NCBI RefSeq assembly: GCF_024347395.1
Contig: NZ_AP025472.1
Span: forward strand, 2,170,001-2,234,000
Direction of reading: 5' to 3'
DNA: 64,000 nt
Source of the DNA: Vibrio cortegadensis
GTDB lineage: Bacteria > Pseudomonadota > Gammaproteobacteria > Enterobacterales > Vibrionaceae
Every line of letters begins with the position of its first letter. The first letter of the stretch is position 1. The notes beneath the pieces are model-generated. The model worked only from the letters and a program-made list of their open reading frames with translations. It was not told the origin of the DNA and did not search any database. The translations under genes and the position numbers were made by a program. Below are positions 56,997-64,000 of this stretch, in pieces.

Positions 56997-57749
56997 TTAG
57001 TTACCTCTCTTAGCGTTATCTAATGCTAATTGTTGTACCCAAGGGCGATGGCTTTCTTTACTGATAATTTCATTTCTGAAGCGCAGCATTGTCACCGCTC
57101 CAAAGAAAAATGCAAAACCAAATATATTCAATAATAGTGGCCATAGCATATCTGAAGAGATAGATGGTTTATCGAATTTAGTAATTGAGGCACCTTGATG
57201 AAGGGTATTCCACCACTCAACTGAGAAGTGAATAATAGGTAGGTTAATCACACCAACAATAGCCAAAATACCCGCCGCTTTAGCTGCCGTTTTCTGATCA
57301 TCAAATGCGTGATAAAGCGCAATTACACCTAAATATAAGAATAGAAGAATAAGTTCAGATGTTAAACGAGCATCCCAAACCCACCAAGCGCCCCACATAG
57401 GCTTACCCCATACCGCTCCAGTCAACAAAGCGATGAAGGTAAAAACAGCACCGATTGGAGCCATTGCCGCTGCTGCCATATTCGACAATCTAACTTGCCA
57501 AACAAGACCAATAAATGCTGCGATTGCCATAGACATATAAGCGCCCATAGACCAAATAGCCGATGGCACATGAATATAGATAATTCTGAAGCTATCGCCT
57601 TGTTGATAGTCTGAAGGAGCGAATGCTAACCCCCAAACACTACCGCTAAACAAACACAATAAAGCTAATACAGAAAACCACGGAAGAAGTGTGCCGCTTA
57701 GGCGATAAGCGGTTTCCGGTTTGGCATAGGGATGGAGCCATTTCCACAT
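56997..57749 (-). CDS. ccmC: Haem transporter CcmC
   Basis: Six-helix inner-membrane protein of 250 residues from ATG 57749 (GTGAGA upstream); a GTG at 57761 would add four residues. The WWD domain is WGKPMWGAWWVWDARLTSEL (about residue 124), with flanking His residues in IYIHVPSAIWSMG and INLPIIHFSVEWWNTLHQG. It attaches haem to CcmE. It is separated from ccmB by about 97 bases, the largest gap in the operon. Confidence 0.96.
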   Translation of the reverse strand: MWKWLHPYAKPETAYRLSGTLLPWFSVLALLCLFSGSVWGLAFAPSDYQQGDSFRIIYIHVPSAIWSMGAYMSMAIAAFIGLVWQVRLSNMAAAAMAPIGAVFTFIALLTGAVWGKPMWGAWWVWDARLTSELILLFLYLGVIALYHAFDDQKTAAKAAGILAIVGVINLPIIHFSVEWWNTLHQGASITKFDKPSISSDMLWPLLLNIFGFAFFFGAVTMLRFRNEIISKESHRPWVQQLALDNAKRGN

Positions 57750-57846
57750 GTTCACTCTCACTTTTACTTCAAATTGCTAACAATGCTTTTACGCGTTGTT
57801 GATTATTATATTTATAATTAACTCAATTAGAGCTGTCGAAAATCAA

Positions 57847-58515
57847 TTAGTTCACACTGACTCTTAATGCCGCACTAATCGCAAATGGTGTCAGCGTCAT
57901 TGCTCCCATAAACATGGCACCTAAAACGGCAAGTTGTCCATTATAAGCCACCCCTAAAGATGCCGCATCAATTGCTGAGGTAGCAAAAATTAGGATTGGA
58001 ATATACAGAGGTAAAATCAATAGGCTCAGCAGCACGCCACCTTTTTGCAGCCCGACAGTCAAAGCGACACCAATTGCACCGATAAAACTTAACGTAGGTG
58101 TTCCGACAAAGAGGGTTAGAACGACCGCTAACCAAGTATCGAAATCAAGCGATAACAACACCGCCAGTAACGGACTGATTAAGATAAGAGGCAACCCCGT
58201 TAACAACCAATGCGCGATGACTTTTGACATCACAACTAATTGTAATGGGATGGGCATTAGCATCATCTGCTCTAAAGAGCCGTCTTGAAAATCATCACGG
58301 AATAGTCGTTCTAATGATAATAAAGCAGATAGCAGCGCCGCTACCCAGACAATACCTGCCGCAATTCGCGCTAATAAATTAGGCTCCGGCCCAATACTCA
58401 GCGGGAATAAAGTAATAACAATAATAAAAAACCACAGAGGGTTAAAAATGTCAGCTTGCCTGCGAAATGCAATTAGCAATTCGCGGCGTACAATCGTGCT
58501 CATCGCTGAGATCAT
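57847..58515 (-). CDS. ccmB: Haem exporter permease CcmB
   Basis: Six-helix membrane subunit of the CcmAB ABC transporter, 222 residues from ATG 58515, which has GGTGG five bases upstream and almost abuts the ccmA stop. Longer in-frame starts within ccmA and ATG 58503 are less likely. The motifs RRELLIAFRRQADIFNPLWF and DDFQDGSLEQMMLMPIPL are typical. With CcmA it drives release of haem-loaded CcmE. Confidence 0.95.
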   Translation of the reverse strand: MISAMSTIVRRELLIAFRRQADIFNPLWFFIIVITLFPLSIGPEPNLLARIAAGIVWVAALLSALLSLERLFRDDFQDGSLEQMMLMPIPLQLVVMSKVIAHWLLTGLPLILISPLLAVLLSLDFDTWLAVVLTLFVGTPTLSFIGAIGVALTVGLQKGGVLLSLLILPLYIPILIFATSAIDAASLGVAYNGQLAVLGAMFMGAMTLTPFAISAALRVSVN

Positions 58516-58516
58516 G

Positions 58517-59134
58517 TTAACCACCCAACTTAATTTTTCGAAGTATCGGATTATCAGCAAACATGTCTTGGTGGGTCGTGAGCAATACTATGCCCCCACT
58601 TTGCGCATGCTTTAGAAAAAGCGCTTCTAACACTTTCACCCCTTGCTTATCAATTGCCGTTAAAGGCTCATCAAGGATCCATAAAATCTGTTCACTCAAC
58701 CATAGACGAGCCAGCGCGACTCGTCGCTGTTGACCAGCGGAAAGCTGTCCGACGGGTACATCCTCTCTACCAGCAAGCCCAACTTGAGTGAGCGCTTGGA
58801 AAATGTCTTCTCTAGAGGTGTTATTACCATGAATAGATTGGTAAAAATTCAGGTTCTCAAATGCGGTGAGCTCGCGCTTCACTCCTGTTTGATGGCCTAA
58901 AAAGAGCAAGTCTTGATGGTAGGTATCGCGGCTAGATTCAATTTGCTCACCTTTCCACGAAATCGTACCTTCGTCTCTCTCGCCTAAGCCAGAAATAATG
59001 CGTAAAAGTGTTGTTTTACCCGTGCCATTTCTACCTTCAACTTGAACAAGTTCACCCGGTTGAATATTAAAGGAAAGAGATTCAAACAAAACTCTCTCAT
59101 CGCGAATTGCAGTTAAATTAGATACTTCGAGCAT
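58517..59134 (-). CDS. ccmA: Cytochrome c maturation ABC ATPase CcmA
   Basis: ATP-binding subunit, 205 residues from ATG 59134; an in-frame GTG at 59149 adds five residues and neither has a clear Shine-Dalgarno. Walker A is EGRNGTGKTTLLRII, signature LSAGQQRRVALARL, Walker B ILWILDEPLTAID, and the H-loop LLTTHQD. First gene of the ccm operon, downstream of the cheW-cluster terminator. Confidence 0.96.
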   Translation of the reverse strand: MLEVSNLTAIRDERVLFESLSFNIQPGELVQVEGRNGTGKTTLLRIISGLGERDEGTISWKGEQIESSRDTYHQDLLFLGHQTGVKRELTAFENLNFYQSIHGNNTSREDIFQALTQVGLAGREDVPVGQLSAGQQRRVALARLWLSEQILWILDEPLTAIDKQGVKVLEALFLKHAQSGGIVLLTTHQDMFADNPILRKIKLGG

Positions 59135-59319
59135 AAATTTTTTCGGCACAAAAACATAACAGTTATCTTAACACAGCAAGCCGAATACAAAACAGGAGTA
59201 GACCTTTACGAATCACGAAACTACGTAAGAAACTGTTAATGTTCTATCACAATTTCACAATTAATATTGGATATGGCTAAATTACCATCCCTCTATTTTG
59301 CATTTTATTCCTAAAAACA

Positions 59320-59347
59320 AAAAAAGAAGCCGAGGCTTCTTTTTTCT
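59320..59347 (-). terminator. Terminator of the chemotaxis cluster
   Basis: AGAAGC (59325-59330) and GCTTCT (59335-59340) with an A run and T run on each side, 20 bases past the DUF2802 gene stop. Confidence 0.75.
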
Positions 59348-59367
59348 TCTTCTGTTTTGTACACCGT

Positions 59368-59874
59368 TTACCGTCGAACATTTTTAGGCGATTGAGGCGA
59401 TGCTCGATGTTCACCAGTAGAGCGAGGGGTCCCTCTCAATGGCGGCAATTTCTCTTTTCCTGTAAGCTTATTTTGTAGAGACATCATAAGCTCAGCTTCC
59501 GCTTTAGGGATTTCGCACTCTTCAATCAACTCATTGACACTCGCGCCTAACTGAACCATTTTACTGGCTCTCGTATACAAACGACCATCAGTATCTACGT
59601 GTTCAAGCTCCACTACTCGCTCATTTAGATGCTTGATAATATCCTGCTGCTCAGTCACTCGCTGACCAAGACCAACCACTACAGATCTCACTTCTAGCAA
59701 CTGCTTATTGGCTTTTTGAAGCTCTTTCTCAAGGTGCCGTGTTTGCAAGCGAGATGCGTCAAAAAGCTTTTGTGATGCTTGTTTTGTTCGAAACAAGGCA
59801 AGCACAAACAGAAGAGCAATTAAAACACCCCCACCAATCAGGAAGGGGATATTTTGTGACAAAACATCAGTCAT
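59368..59874 (-). CDS. DUF2802 protein at the end of the chemotaxis operon
   Basis: 168 residues, DUF2802 family. One N-terminal membrane helix (IPFLIGGGVLIALLFVLALF, residues 9-28) is followed by a coiled coil (about 35-95, QKLFDASRLQTRHLEKELQK and LGQRVTEQQDIIKHLNERVV), then the conserved YTRASKMVQLGASVNELIEEC and a Pro/Arg-rich tail. Its start overlaps the cheW stop by one base, so it is coupled to chemotaxis genes, as in V. cholerae VC2058. Function is unknown; a membrane-tethered accessory factor for the flagellar or chemotaxis pole is a guess. Confidence 0.88.
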   Translation of the reverse strand: MTDVLSQNIPFLIGGGVLIALLFVLALFRTKQASQKLFDASRLQTRHLEKELQKANKQLLEVRSVVVGLGQRVTEQQDIIKHLNERVVELEHVDTDGRLYTRASKMVQLGASVNELIEECEIPKAEAELMMSLQNKLTGKEKLPPLRGTPRSTGEHRASPQSPKNVRR

Positions 59875-60368
59875 TATAGGTGAGCCATGTCATCCCATTC
59901 TTCATCGGTAAGCAGCTTATCTAGATCAACCAAGATAAGAAGTTTACCGTCACGGTTGCTTACACCTTGAATGAACTTAGCACTTTCATCCGTACCAACA
60001 CTTGGTGTGGTATCAATTTCTGAAGAACGTAGGTAAACCACTTCAGCAACGCTATCAACTAAGATACCAATCACTTGACGCTCAGATTCAATAACAATAA
60101 TACGGGTATTGTCCGTCGTTTCACCTTGCATCAGACCAAAGCGAGAGCGCGTATCAATAACAGTAACCACATTACCACGAAGATTAATGATACCTAAAAC
60201 GTAATCTGGAGCACCCGGTACTGGAGCAATTTCGGTATAACGCAATACTTCACGAACTTGCATTACATTAATACCGTATGTTTCTTGTTCTAATTGGAAC
60301 GTCACCCACTGAAGAACTTCGTCATTACCTTGTTCTTTTCTTACTTCAACTTCGTTAGCTTGAGACAT
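59874..60368 (-). CDS. cheW: Chemotaxis adaptor CheW
   Basis: Adaptor that couples chemoreceptors to CheA, 164 residues from ATG 60368 (GAGGA upstream); TTG 60374 would add two. The CheW beta-barrel shows FQLEQETYGINVMQVREVL, PGAPDYVLGIINLRGNVVTV and GILVDSVAEVVYL. It follows parP by about 40 bases. Confidence 0.97.
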   Translation of the reverse strand: MSQANEVEVRKEQGNDEVLQWVTFQLEQETYGINVMQVREVLRYTEIAPVPGAPDYVLGIINLRGNVVTVIDTRSRFGLMQGETTDNTRIIVIESERQVIGILVDSVAEVVYLRSSEIDTTPSVGTDESAKFIQGVSNRDGKLLILVDLDKLLTDEEWDDMAHL

Positions 60369-60407
60369 AGTCAATCCTCTTAATGTCGTTCCCGACTAAA
60401 ATTTTTA

Positions 60408-61490
60408 TCAATCTAATGCTTTTACATCTAGCCCTGCATTTAGCATAGCTACCATTGCCTCAACATGGATCAAGGCACACATTTTTTCTTTTACCATACC
60501 GGCAAGCCAAGGGCGTTTTCCTGCCTGTTCACGCCACCGAACTTTGTCAGTATTTAACAATTCGGTTCCCATGAGTTCTGTACTTGCCAGCCCCCACGAA
60601 CTCTCACCCAACATCACGATATATTGATAATTATCTTTATAATCGTCATTGGCTAATTTTTCAGCCATCACCCATTTAGCACTGTCTACGACATCTAACT
60701 GGTGCTCTTTATTCATTTGCAAACCTAAATACCAGCTTGGTTTACCAATGATATGACTAAGTTCAGTTACCTGGTGAATACCGCCTAGCTCATCGAGAGG
60801 CACAGCAAACGTCACACCATTAACGTCAAAGTATAGTACTTGAAAGTCTTCTGTTCTGCTTGTAGTTTGCCAGTTATCAAATTGATGCCCACCAGCCTGA
60901 GTCTCTAACTCATTTTCGGTCGCAACATTGGCATTGTCCGATGTACCAACTTCAGGTTGTTCAGCCTCAACAATGGGGCTTGTATCTAAGCCTGTATCTA
61001 AGCTTTCATCTGATTTTCCAACATTTTCAACTGTCTCATCTTGAACTGAAACATCAACGCTAGGCTCTTCTGGAATATCCCAGCTTTGAATCTCATCAAC
61101 AACTTCAACACTTGGCTCAAGGTCTAGTTTGATATTGTTATTTTGAATCAGAATATCATCTTGAAGCGTTGCGATCTCGACTGTGTTTTGTTCAAGAATA
61201 CTGTCGATATCAAGCTCACCAACAATATCAGTGGACTCTAATTGACTCAGTAGTTTCTGAACATCTTCAAGGTTTGGTACGTCAAAATCTTCTGTTTGAA
61301 TCTCAGCGTATGAAAGAGACTGGCTACTTTCAGCCTCATCCTTCAACGGCTGGGTCTTCAGTTCAGGTTCAATATCGAGTTCCGTTATCGGCAAAGAGGG
61401 AGAGACTTCAGCCTCTGTATCTTCCCCCAACAACGCACTAAAGTAATCATCTAGAGCTTGTTCACTCGACAGTACGTAATCACTGCTCAT
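60408..61490 (-). CDS. parP: ParP, ParC partner with CheW-like array domain
   Basis: 360 residues. The N-terminal 230 are acidic and low in complexity (many Glu/Asp/Gln/Ser), starting MSSDYVLSSEQALDDYFSAL. The C-terminal 135 form a CheW-like domain (FQVLYFDVNGVTFAVPLDE, then HIIGKPSWYLGLQ, MLNAGLDVKALD at the end). In V. cholerae ParP links ParC to chemoreceptors and CheA and prevents array dissociation. The ATG overlaps the parC stop region by 11 bases. The family is narrow, so the name is secure by context and architecture. Confidence 0.92.
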   Translation of the reverse strand: MSSDYVLSSEQALDDYFSALLGEDTEAEVSPSLPITELDIEPELKTQPLKDEAESSQSLSYAEIQTEDFDVPNLEDVQKLLSQLESTDIVGELDIDSILEQNTVEIATLQDDILIQNNNIKLDLEPSVEVVDEIQSWDIPEEPSVDVSVQDETVENVGKSDESLDTGLDTSPIVEAEQPEVGTSDNANVATENELETQAGGHQFDNWQTTSRTEDFQVLYFDVNGVTFAVPLDELGGIHQVTELSHIIGKPSWYLGLQMNKEHQLDVVDSAKWVMAEKLANDDYKDNYQYIVMLGESSWGLASTELMGTELLNTDKVRWREQAGKRPWLAGMVKEKMCALIHVEAMVAMLNAGLDVKALD

Positions 61491-62259
61491 CAATTGTTAA
61501 CCTCTCAAGGAAAATCAACAACTGCTTATAAGCAAAAACGCCACGACTACCAGAAGCAAAATGCGAAGCTGGCAATCGCTTCAAACTTGCATCTCTAAAT
61601 TTAGTATCAATGGGTACCGCCGAGTTCCAAACTTGATCAGGATAGTCCTGCTTAAGCTGTGTCAGTGTCTGCAAAGATGCCCGAGTCCGTTTGTCATACA
61701 TTGTCGGCACAACGGTAACTTTAAATGGTGTATTACGCGACTTCTGCATAATTGCGAGGGTTCGAACCATGCGCTCTAGCCCTTTCATCGCTAAAAATTC
61801 AGTTTGAACAGGAATCAATATCCTATCGCTGGCAGCAAGCGCATTAACCATCATTACCCCCAAAATCGGAGGACAATCTATCAGTACGTAGTCATACTCA
61901 TTTTCAATCGAAGCTAATGCTCGTTTTAAAATGAGTCCCATACCACCTCTGTTGCCCATGACACGATCTAACGTTGCCAGTGACATATGTGCGGGAATAA
62001 TATCGATACCTTCAACTTCTGTTTTTAAAATTAAAGGCTCAACAGATTGCTTGGTAAACTCTTTAAGTTGAAACAGTTCAAACAAACTTGCAGGCACCGC
62101 ATCAGAGTCAAACCCAAGATAGGTAGTTAAAGACGCGTGAGGATCGGTATCAACAAGTAACACTCGATGGCCTTGCTTACTCAGCAGACCCGCTAATGTT
62201 ACGGTTGTGGTTGTTTTCCCAACACCACCTTTTTGGTTTGCTACACTCCAAACAATCAT
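61480..62259 (-). CDS. parC: ParC, ParA-like ATPase for polar chemotaxis arrays
   Basis: 259-residue ParA/MinD ATPase. Deviant Walker A is NQKGGVGKTTTTV (residues 8-20), switch I LLVDTDPHASLTTYLGF and Walker B VLIDCPPILGVM. In V. cholerae ParC is recruited to the pole by HubP and positions the chemotaxis array with ParP. It is not the topoisomerase IV subunit of the same name. Sits between cheB and parP. Confidence 0.94.
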   Translation of the reverse strand: MIVWSVANQKGGVGKTTTTVTLAGLLSKQGHRVLLVDTDPHASLTTYLGFDSDAVPASLFELFQLKEFTKQSVEPLILKTEVEGIDIIPAHMSLATLDRVMGNRGGMGLILKRALASIENEYDYVLIDCPPILGVMMVNALAASDRILIPVQTEFLAMKGLERMVRTLAIMQKSRNTPFKVTVVPTMYDKRTRASLQTLTQLKQDYPDQVWNSAVPIDTKFRDASLKRLPASHFASGSRGVFAYKQLLIFLERLTIDEQ

Positions 62260-62270
62260 TAATATAATTC

Positions 62271-63389
62271 CTAGGCTAGGCCAACTTCCACTAGCATACG
62301 TTCTGAAATTCGTTCTAAAGGTAGATCTTCTGTTGATATACCAGCTTTAGCGACGGCCTGAGGCATTCCATATACCACACAGCTCTCTTCATTTTGAGCC
62401 CAAATCGTTGCACCCGCAGATTTCAACATCCGCGCGCCTTCACGACCATCAGCACCCATTCCAGTGAGGACCATAGATAATACTTTATCGCCATATATTT
62501 TCGCCGCAGAGCCAAATGTTACATCAACACAAGGTTTGTAGTTCATGCGTTCACCGCCATCAATAATGCGCAGTTTCGCCGTACCTGGACGTCCATCAAT
62601 CATCATTTGCTTTCCACCTGGAGCGAGATAAGCAACGCCAGGTTTCAAAATATCTCCATCTTCAGCTTCCTTTACTTGTATCTTGCAAAGTGAGTTAAGA
62701 CGGCTCGCAAAGGCCGCGGTAAATGTCGCTGGCATATGCTGAATTAGCACGATTGGATGTGGGTAATGTGCTGGTAGTTTCGTTAATATTTTCTGTAGCG
62801 CAACCGGTCCACCAGTAGACGTTCCGATTGCGGTTAACTGATATTTTTTACCCGACGCTCTAAACTTGCTCGCTACGCTAGACGCAACAGGACGCGCAGA
62901 ACGCTCTTGAAGAGTGGTTCTTTGTCCCGCTGCAGGTGATGTTGGAGCCGGAGCTGGTGTTGATCTCACCGCTTGACGACGCATAAACACGCGCTTCGCG
63001 GCAATCTCAATAACACGCTGCTGTAATAGCGAAACGGCGTCGTCTCGATTACGCGCAATATCTTCAAACTTTTTCGGTAAGAAATCCAATGCACCAGCAT
63101 CTAACGCATCTAACGTCGCTTTTGCCCCGTCATGGGTAAGCGAAGAGAACATTAGAATCGGTGTTGGGCAAGCTGTCATGATTTGACGGACGGCTGTAAT
63201 GCCATCCATCACCGGCATCTCGATATCCATCGTGATCACATCAGGCTTGAGTCGCTTCGCCTTCTCGACCGCTTCCTTACCATTTACAGCCACATCTATA
63301 ACTTCTAGGCGTGCGTCTGAATTGATGATCTCGCTTACACGACGACGAAAAAAACTCGAATCATCAACGACTAGTACTTTAATCGCCAT
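62271..63389 (-). CDS. cheB: Chemotaxis protein-glutamate methylesterase CheB
   Basis: Removes methyl groups (and amides) from chemoreceptors; 372 residues. The receiver domain has KVLVVDDSSFFRRRV and VITMDIEMPVMDGI with the phospho-Asp, and the Lys in DFLPKKFED. A Pro/Ala linker follows to about residue 180. The methylesterase domain has the catalytic Ser in AIGTSTGGPVALQKIL, His in VLIQHMPATF and Asp in TGMGADGREGA. AAGGAAAGG precedes the start, 13 bases after the cheA stop. Confidence 0.97.
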   Translation of the reverse strand: MAIKVLVVDDSSFFRRRVSEIINSDARLEVIDVAVNGKEAVEKAKRLKPDVITMDIEMPVMDGITAVRQIMTACPTPILMFSSLTHDGAKATLDALDAGALDFLPKKFEDIARNRDDAVSLLQQRVIEIAAKRVFMRRQAVRSTPAPAPTSPAAGQRTTLQERSARPVASSVASKFRASGKKYQLTAIGTSTGGPVALQKILTKLPAHYPHPIVLIQHMPATFTAAFASRLNSLCKIQVKEAEDGDILKPGVAYLAPGGKQMMIDGRPGTAKLRIIDGGERMNYKPCVDVTFGSAAKIYGDKVLSMVLTGMGADGREGARMLKSAGATIWAQNEESCVVYGMPQAVAKAGISTEDLPLERISERMLVEVGLA

Positions 63390-63402
63390 ACCTTTCCTTA
63401 TC

Positions 63403-64000
63403 TTAAATTCGTGATGCTGCTGCGTACTGCTTTAACAAATCTGGCACATCAAGAATCAGTGCAATGTGACCATCACTTGTGATTGTCGCACCTGCCATAC
63501 CTGGCGTACCTTGTAGAAGGTTATCAAGGGGTTTAATAACAACCTCTTCTTGGCCAATTAATGCATCAACAACAAAGCCAACTCGCTGACTACCGATTTG
63601 GACAATAACAACGTGCCCATGTCCTTTACGTAGCTCTGCCATTCCATCTTTAGGCGCAAGCCAGTTTTGCAGATAGAAAAGTGGTATTGATTTTTCACGA
63701 ACGATAATGGTTAGCTGACCATCAACAACGTTAGTTCTGCTTAAATCTAGGTGGAAAATCTCATTTACAGAAGCCAATGGCAACGCAAATGGATGACCCG
63801 CAACACCAACCATCAACGTAGGAAGAATGGCTAAGGTCAGAGGAACTTTGATGGTTATCTTAGTCCCTTTGTTTTTCTCTGAATCAATGTCAATCGAACC
63901 GTTTAATGTATTGATGGCTGTTTTTACAACGTCCATACCAACACCACGACCAGAGATATCTGAAATTTTCTCTTTGCTTGAGAAACCAGGAGCAAAAATC
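63403..64000 (-). CDS. cheA: Chemotaxis histidine kinase CheA (3' part only)
   Basis: Only the C-terminal 199 residues are inside the window; the open frame continues past base 64000. The kinase G2 box GRGVGMDVVK is visible near the edge, then the end of the ATPase domain (SEKNKGTKITIKVPLTLAIL). The CheW-like regulatory domain (P5) follows: LMVGVAGHPFALPLASVNEI, VGFVVDALIGQEEVVIKPLD, and the ILDVPDLLKQYAAASRI end. It leads the cheA-cheB-parC-parP-cheW-DUF2802 run. Confidence 0.96.
   Translation of the reverse strand, partial: IFAPGFSSKEKISDISGRGVGMDVVKTAINTLNGSIDIDSEKNKGTKITIKVPLTLAILPTLMVGVAGHPFALPLASVNEIFHLDLSRTNVVDGQLTIIVREKSIPLFYLQNWLAPKDGMAELRKGHGHVVIVQIGSQRVGFVVDALIGQEEVVIKPLDNLLQGTPGMAGATITSDGHIALILDVPDLLKQYAAASRI

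Overview
This window is a stretch of Vibrio chromosome, most likely chromosome I. Several products are specific to or typical of vibrios: AphB, the giant polar landmark protein HubP, the ParC/ParP chemotaxis-array partition pair, and a large insert-containing alkaline phosphatase of the cold-active Vibrio type. Gene order recalls the V. cholerae aphB-rssB-ybaN-apt-dnaX-ybaB-recR block, the gammaproteobacterial pdxB-asd-(hubP)-truA-accD-folC-dedD-cvpA-purF block and the epmC-yfcL-aroC-prmB-smrB-sixA block. No rRNA, tRNA, CRISPR array, insertion sequence or prophage was seen; this is core genome.

Layout. 1-9.3 kb: 3' end of gapA, yeaD, rlmA, a Fur-boxed ChaN-like haem/iron lipoprotein, an unrecognised small protein, phoA behind a Pho box, an MscS channel, and two cysteine-cluster proteins (ycgN, ykgJ). 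9.3-16.4 kb: recR-ybaB-dnaX (with a programmed frameshift site), apt, ybaN, a 44-residue membrane mini-protein not usually called, an RssB-like regulator and divergent aphB. 16.5-29.7 kb: a minus-strand block purF, cvpA (PurR box), dedD, folC, accD, truA, hubP, asd, pdxB. 29.7-33.4 kb: fabB with a structured 3' UTR that looks like the FarS small RNA, and divergent mnmC. 33.5-39.5 kb: a flavin reductase, yfcL, epmC, a TRIC-type channel, aroC, prmB, smrB, sixA. 39.8-51 kb: an M16 peptidase, fadIJ behind a FadR-like operator, an unassigned divergent small-RNA candidate, an ECF sigma/anti-sigma (DUF3379) pair and two FadL porins. 51-64 kb: mlaA, the complete ccmABCDEFGHI cytochrome c maturation operon, and the end of the chemotaxis operon (cheA 3' end, cheB, parC, parP, cheW, a DUF2802 gene).

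How the genes connect. Fatty-acid metabolism recurs: fabB/FarS, fadI, fadJ and two fadL genes lie within 21 kb, with FadR-like operators at three promoters (one strong, two weak). Polar organisation is the second theme: HubP is known in Vibrio to recruit ParC, and both lie here, although 34 kb apart.

The least explained material is non-coding or very small: a hairpin-rich candidate sRNA between fadI and the ECF sigma gene, short tandem repeats placed between stop codons and terminators, a 27-bp palindrome beside 11-bp repeats upstream of the flavin reductase, the 44-aa ORF, and a ybaN start region whose Shine-Dalgarno points at an ATC/ATT codon. I found no convincing wholly new multi-gene system.
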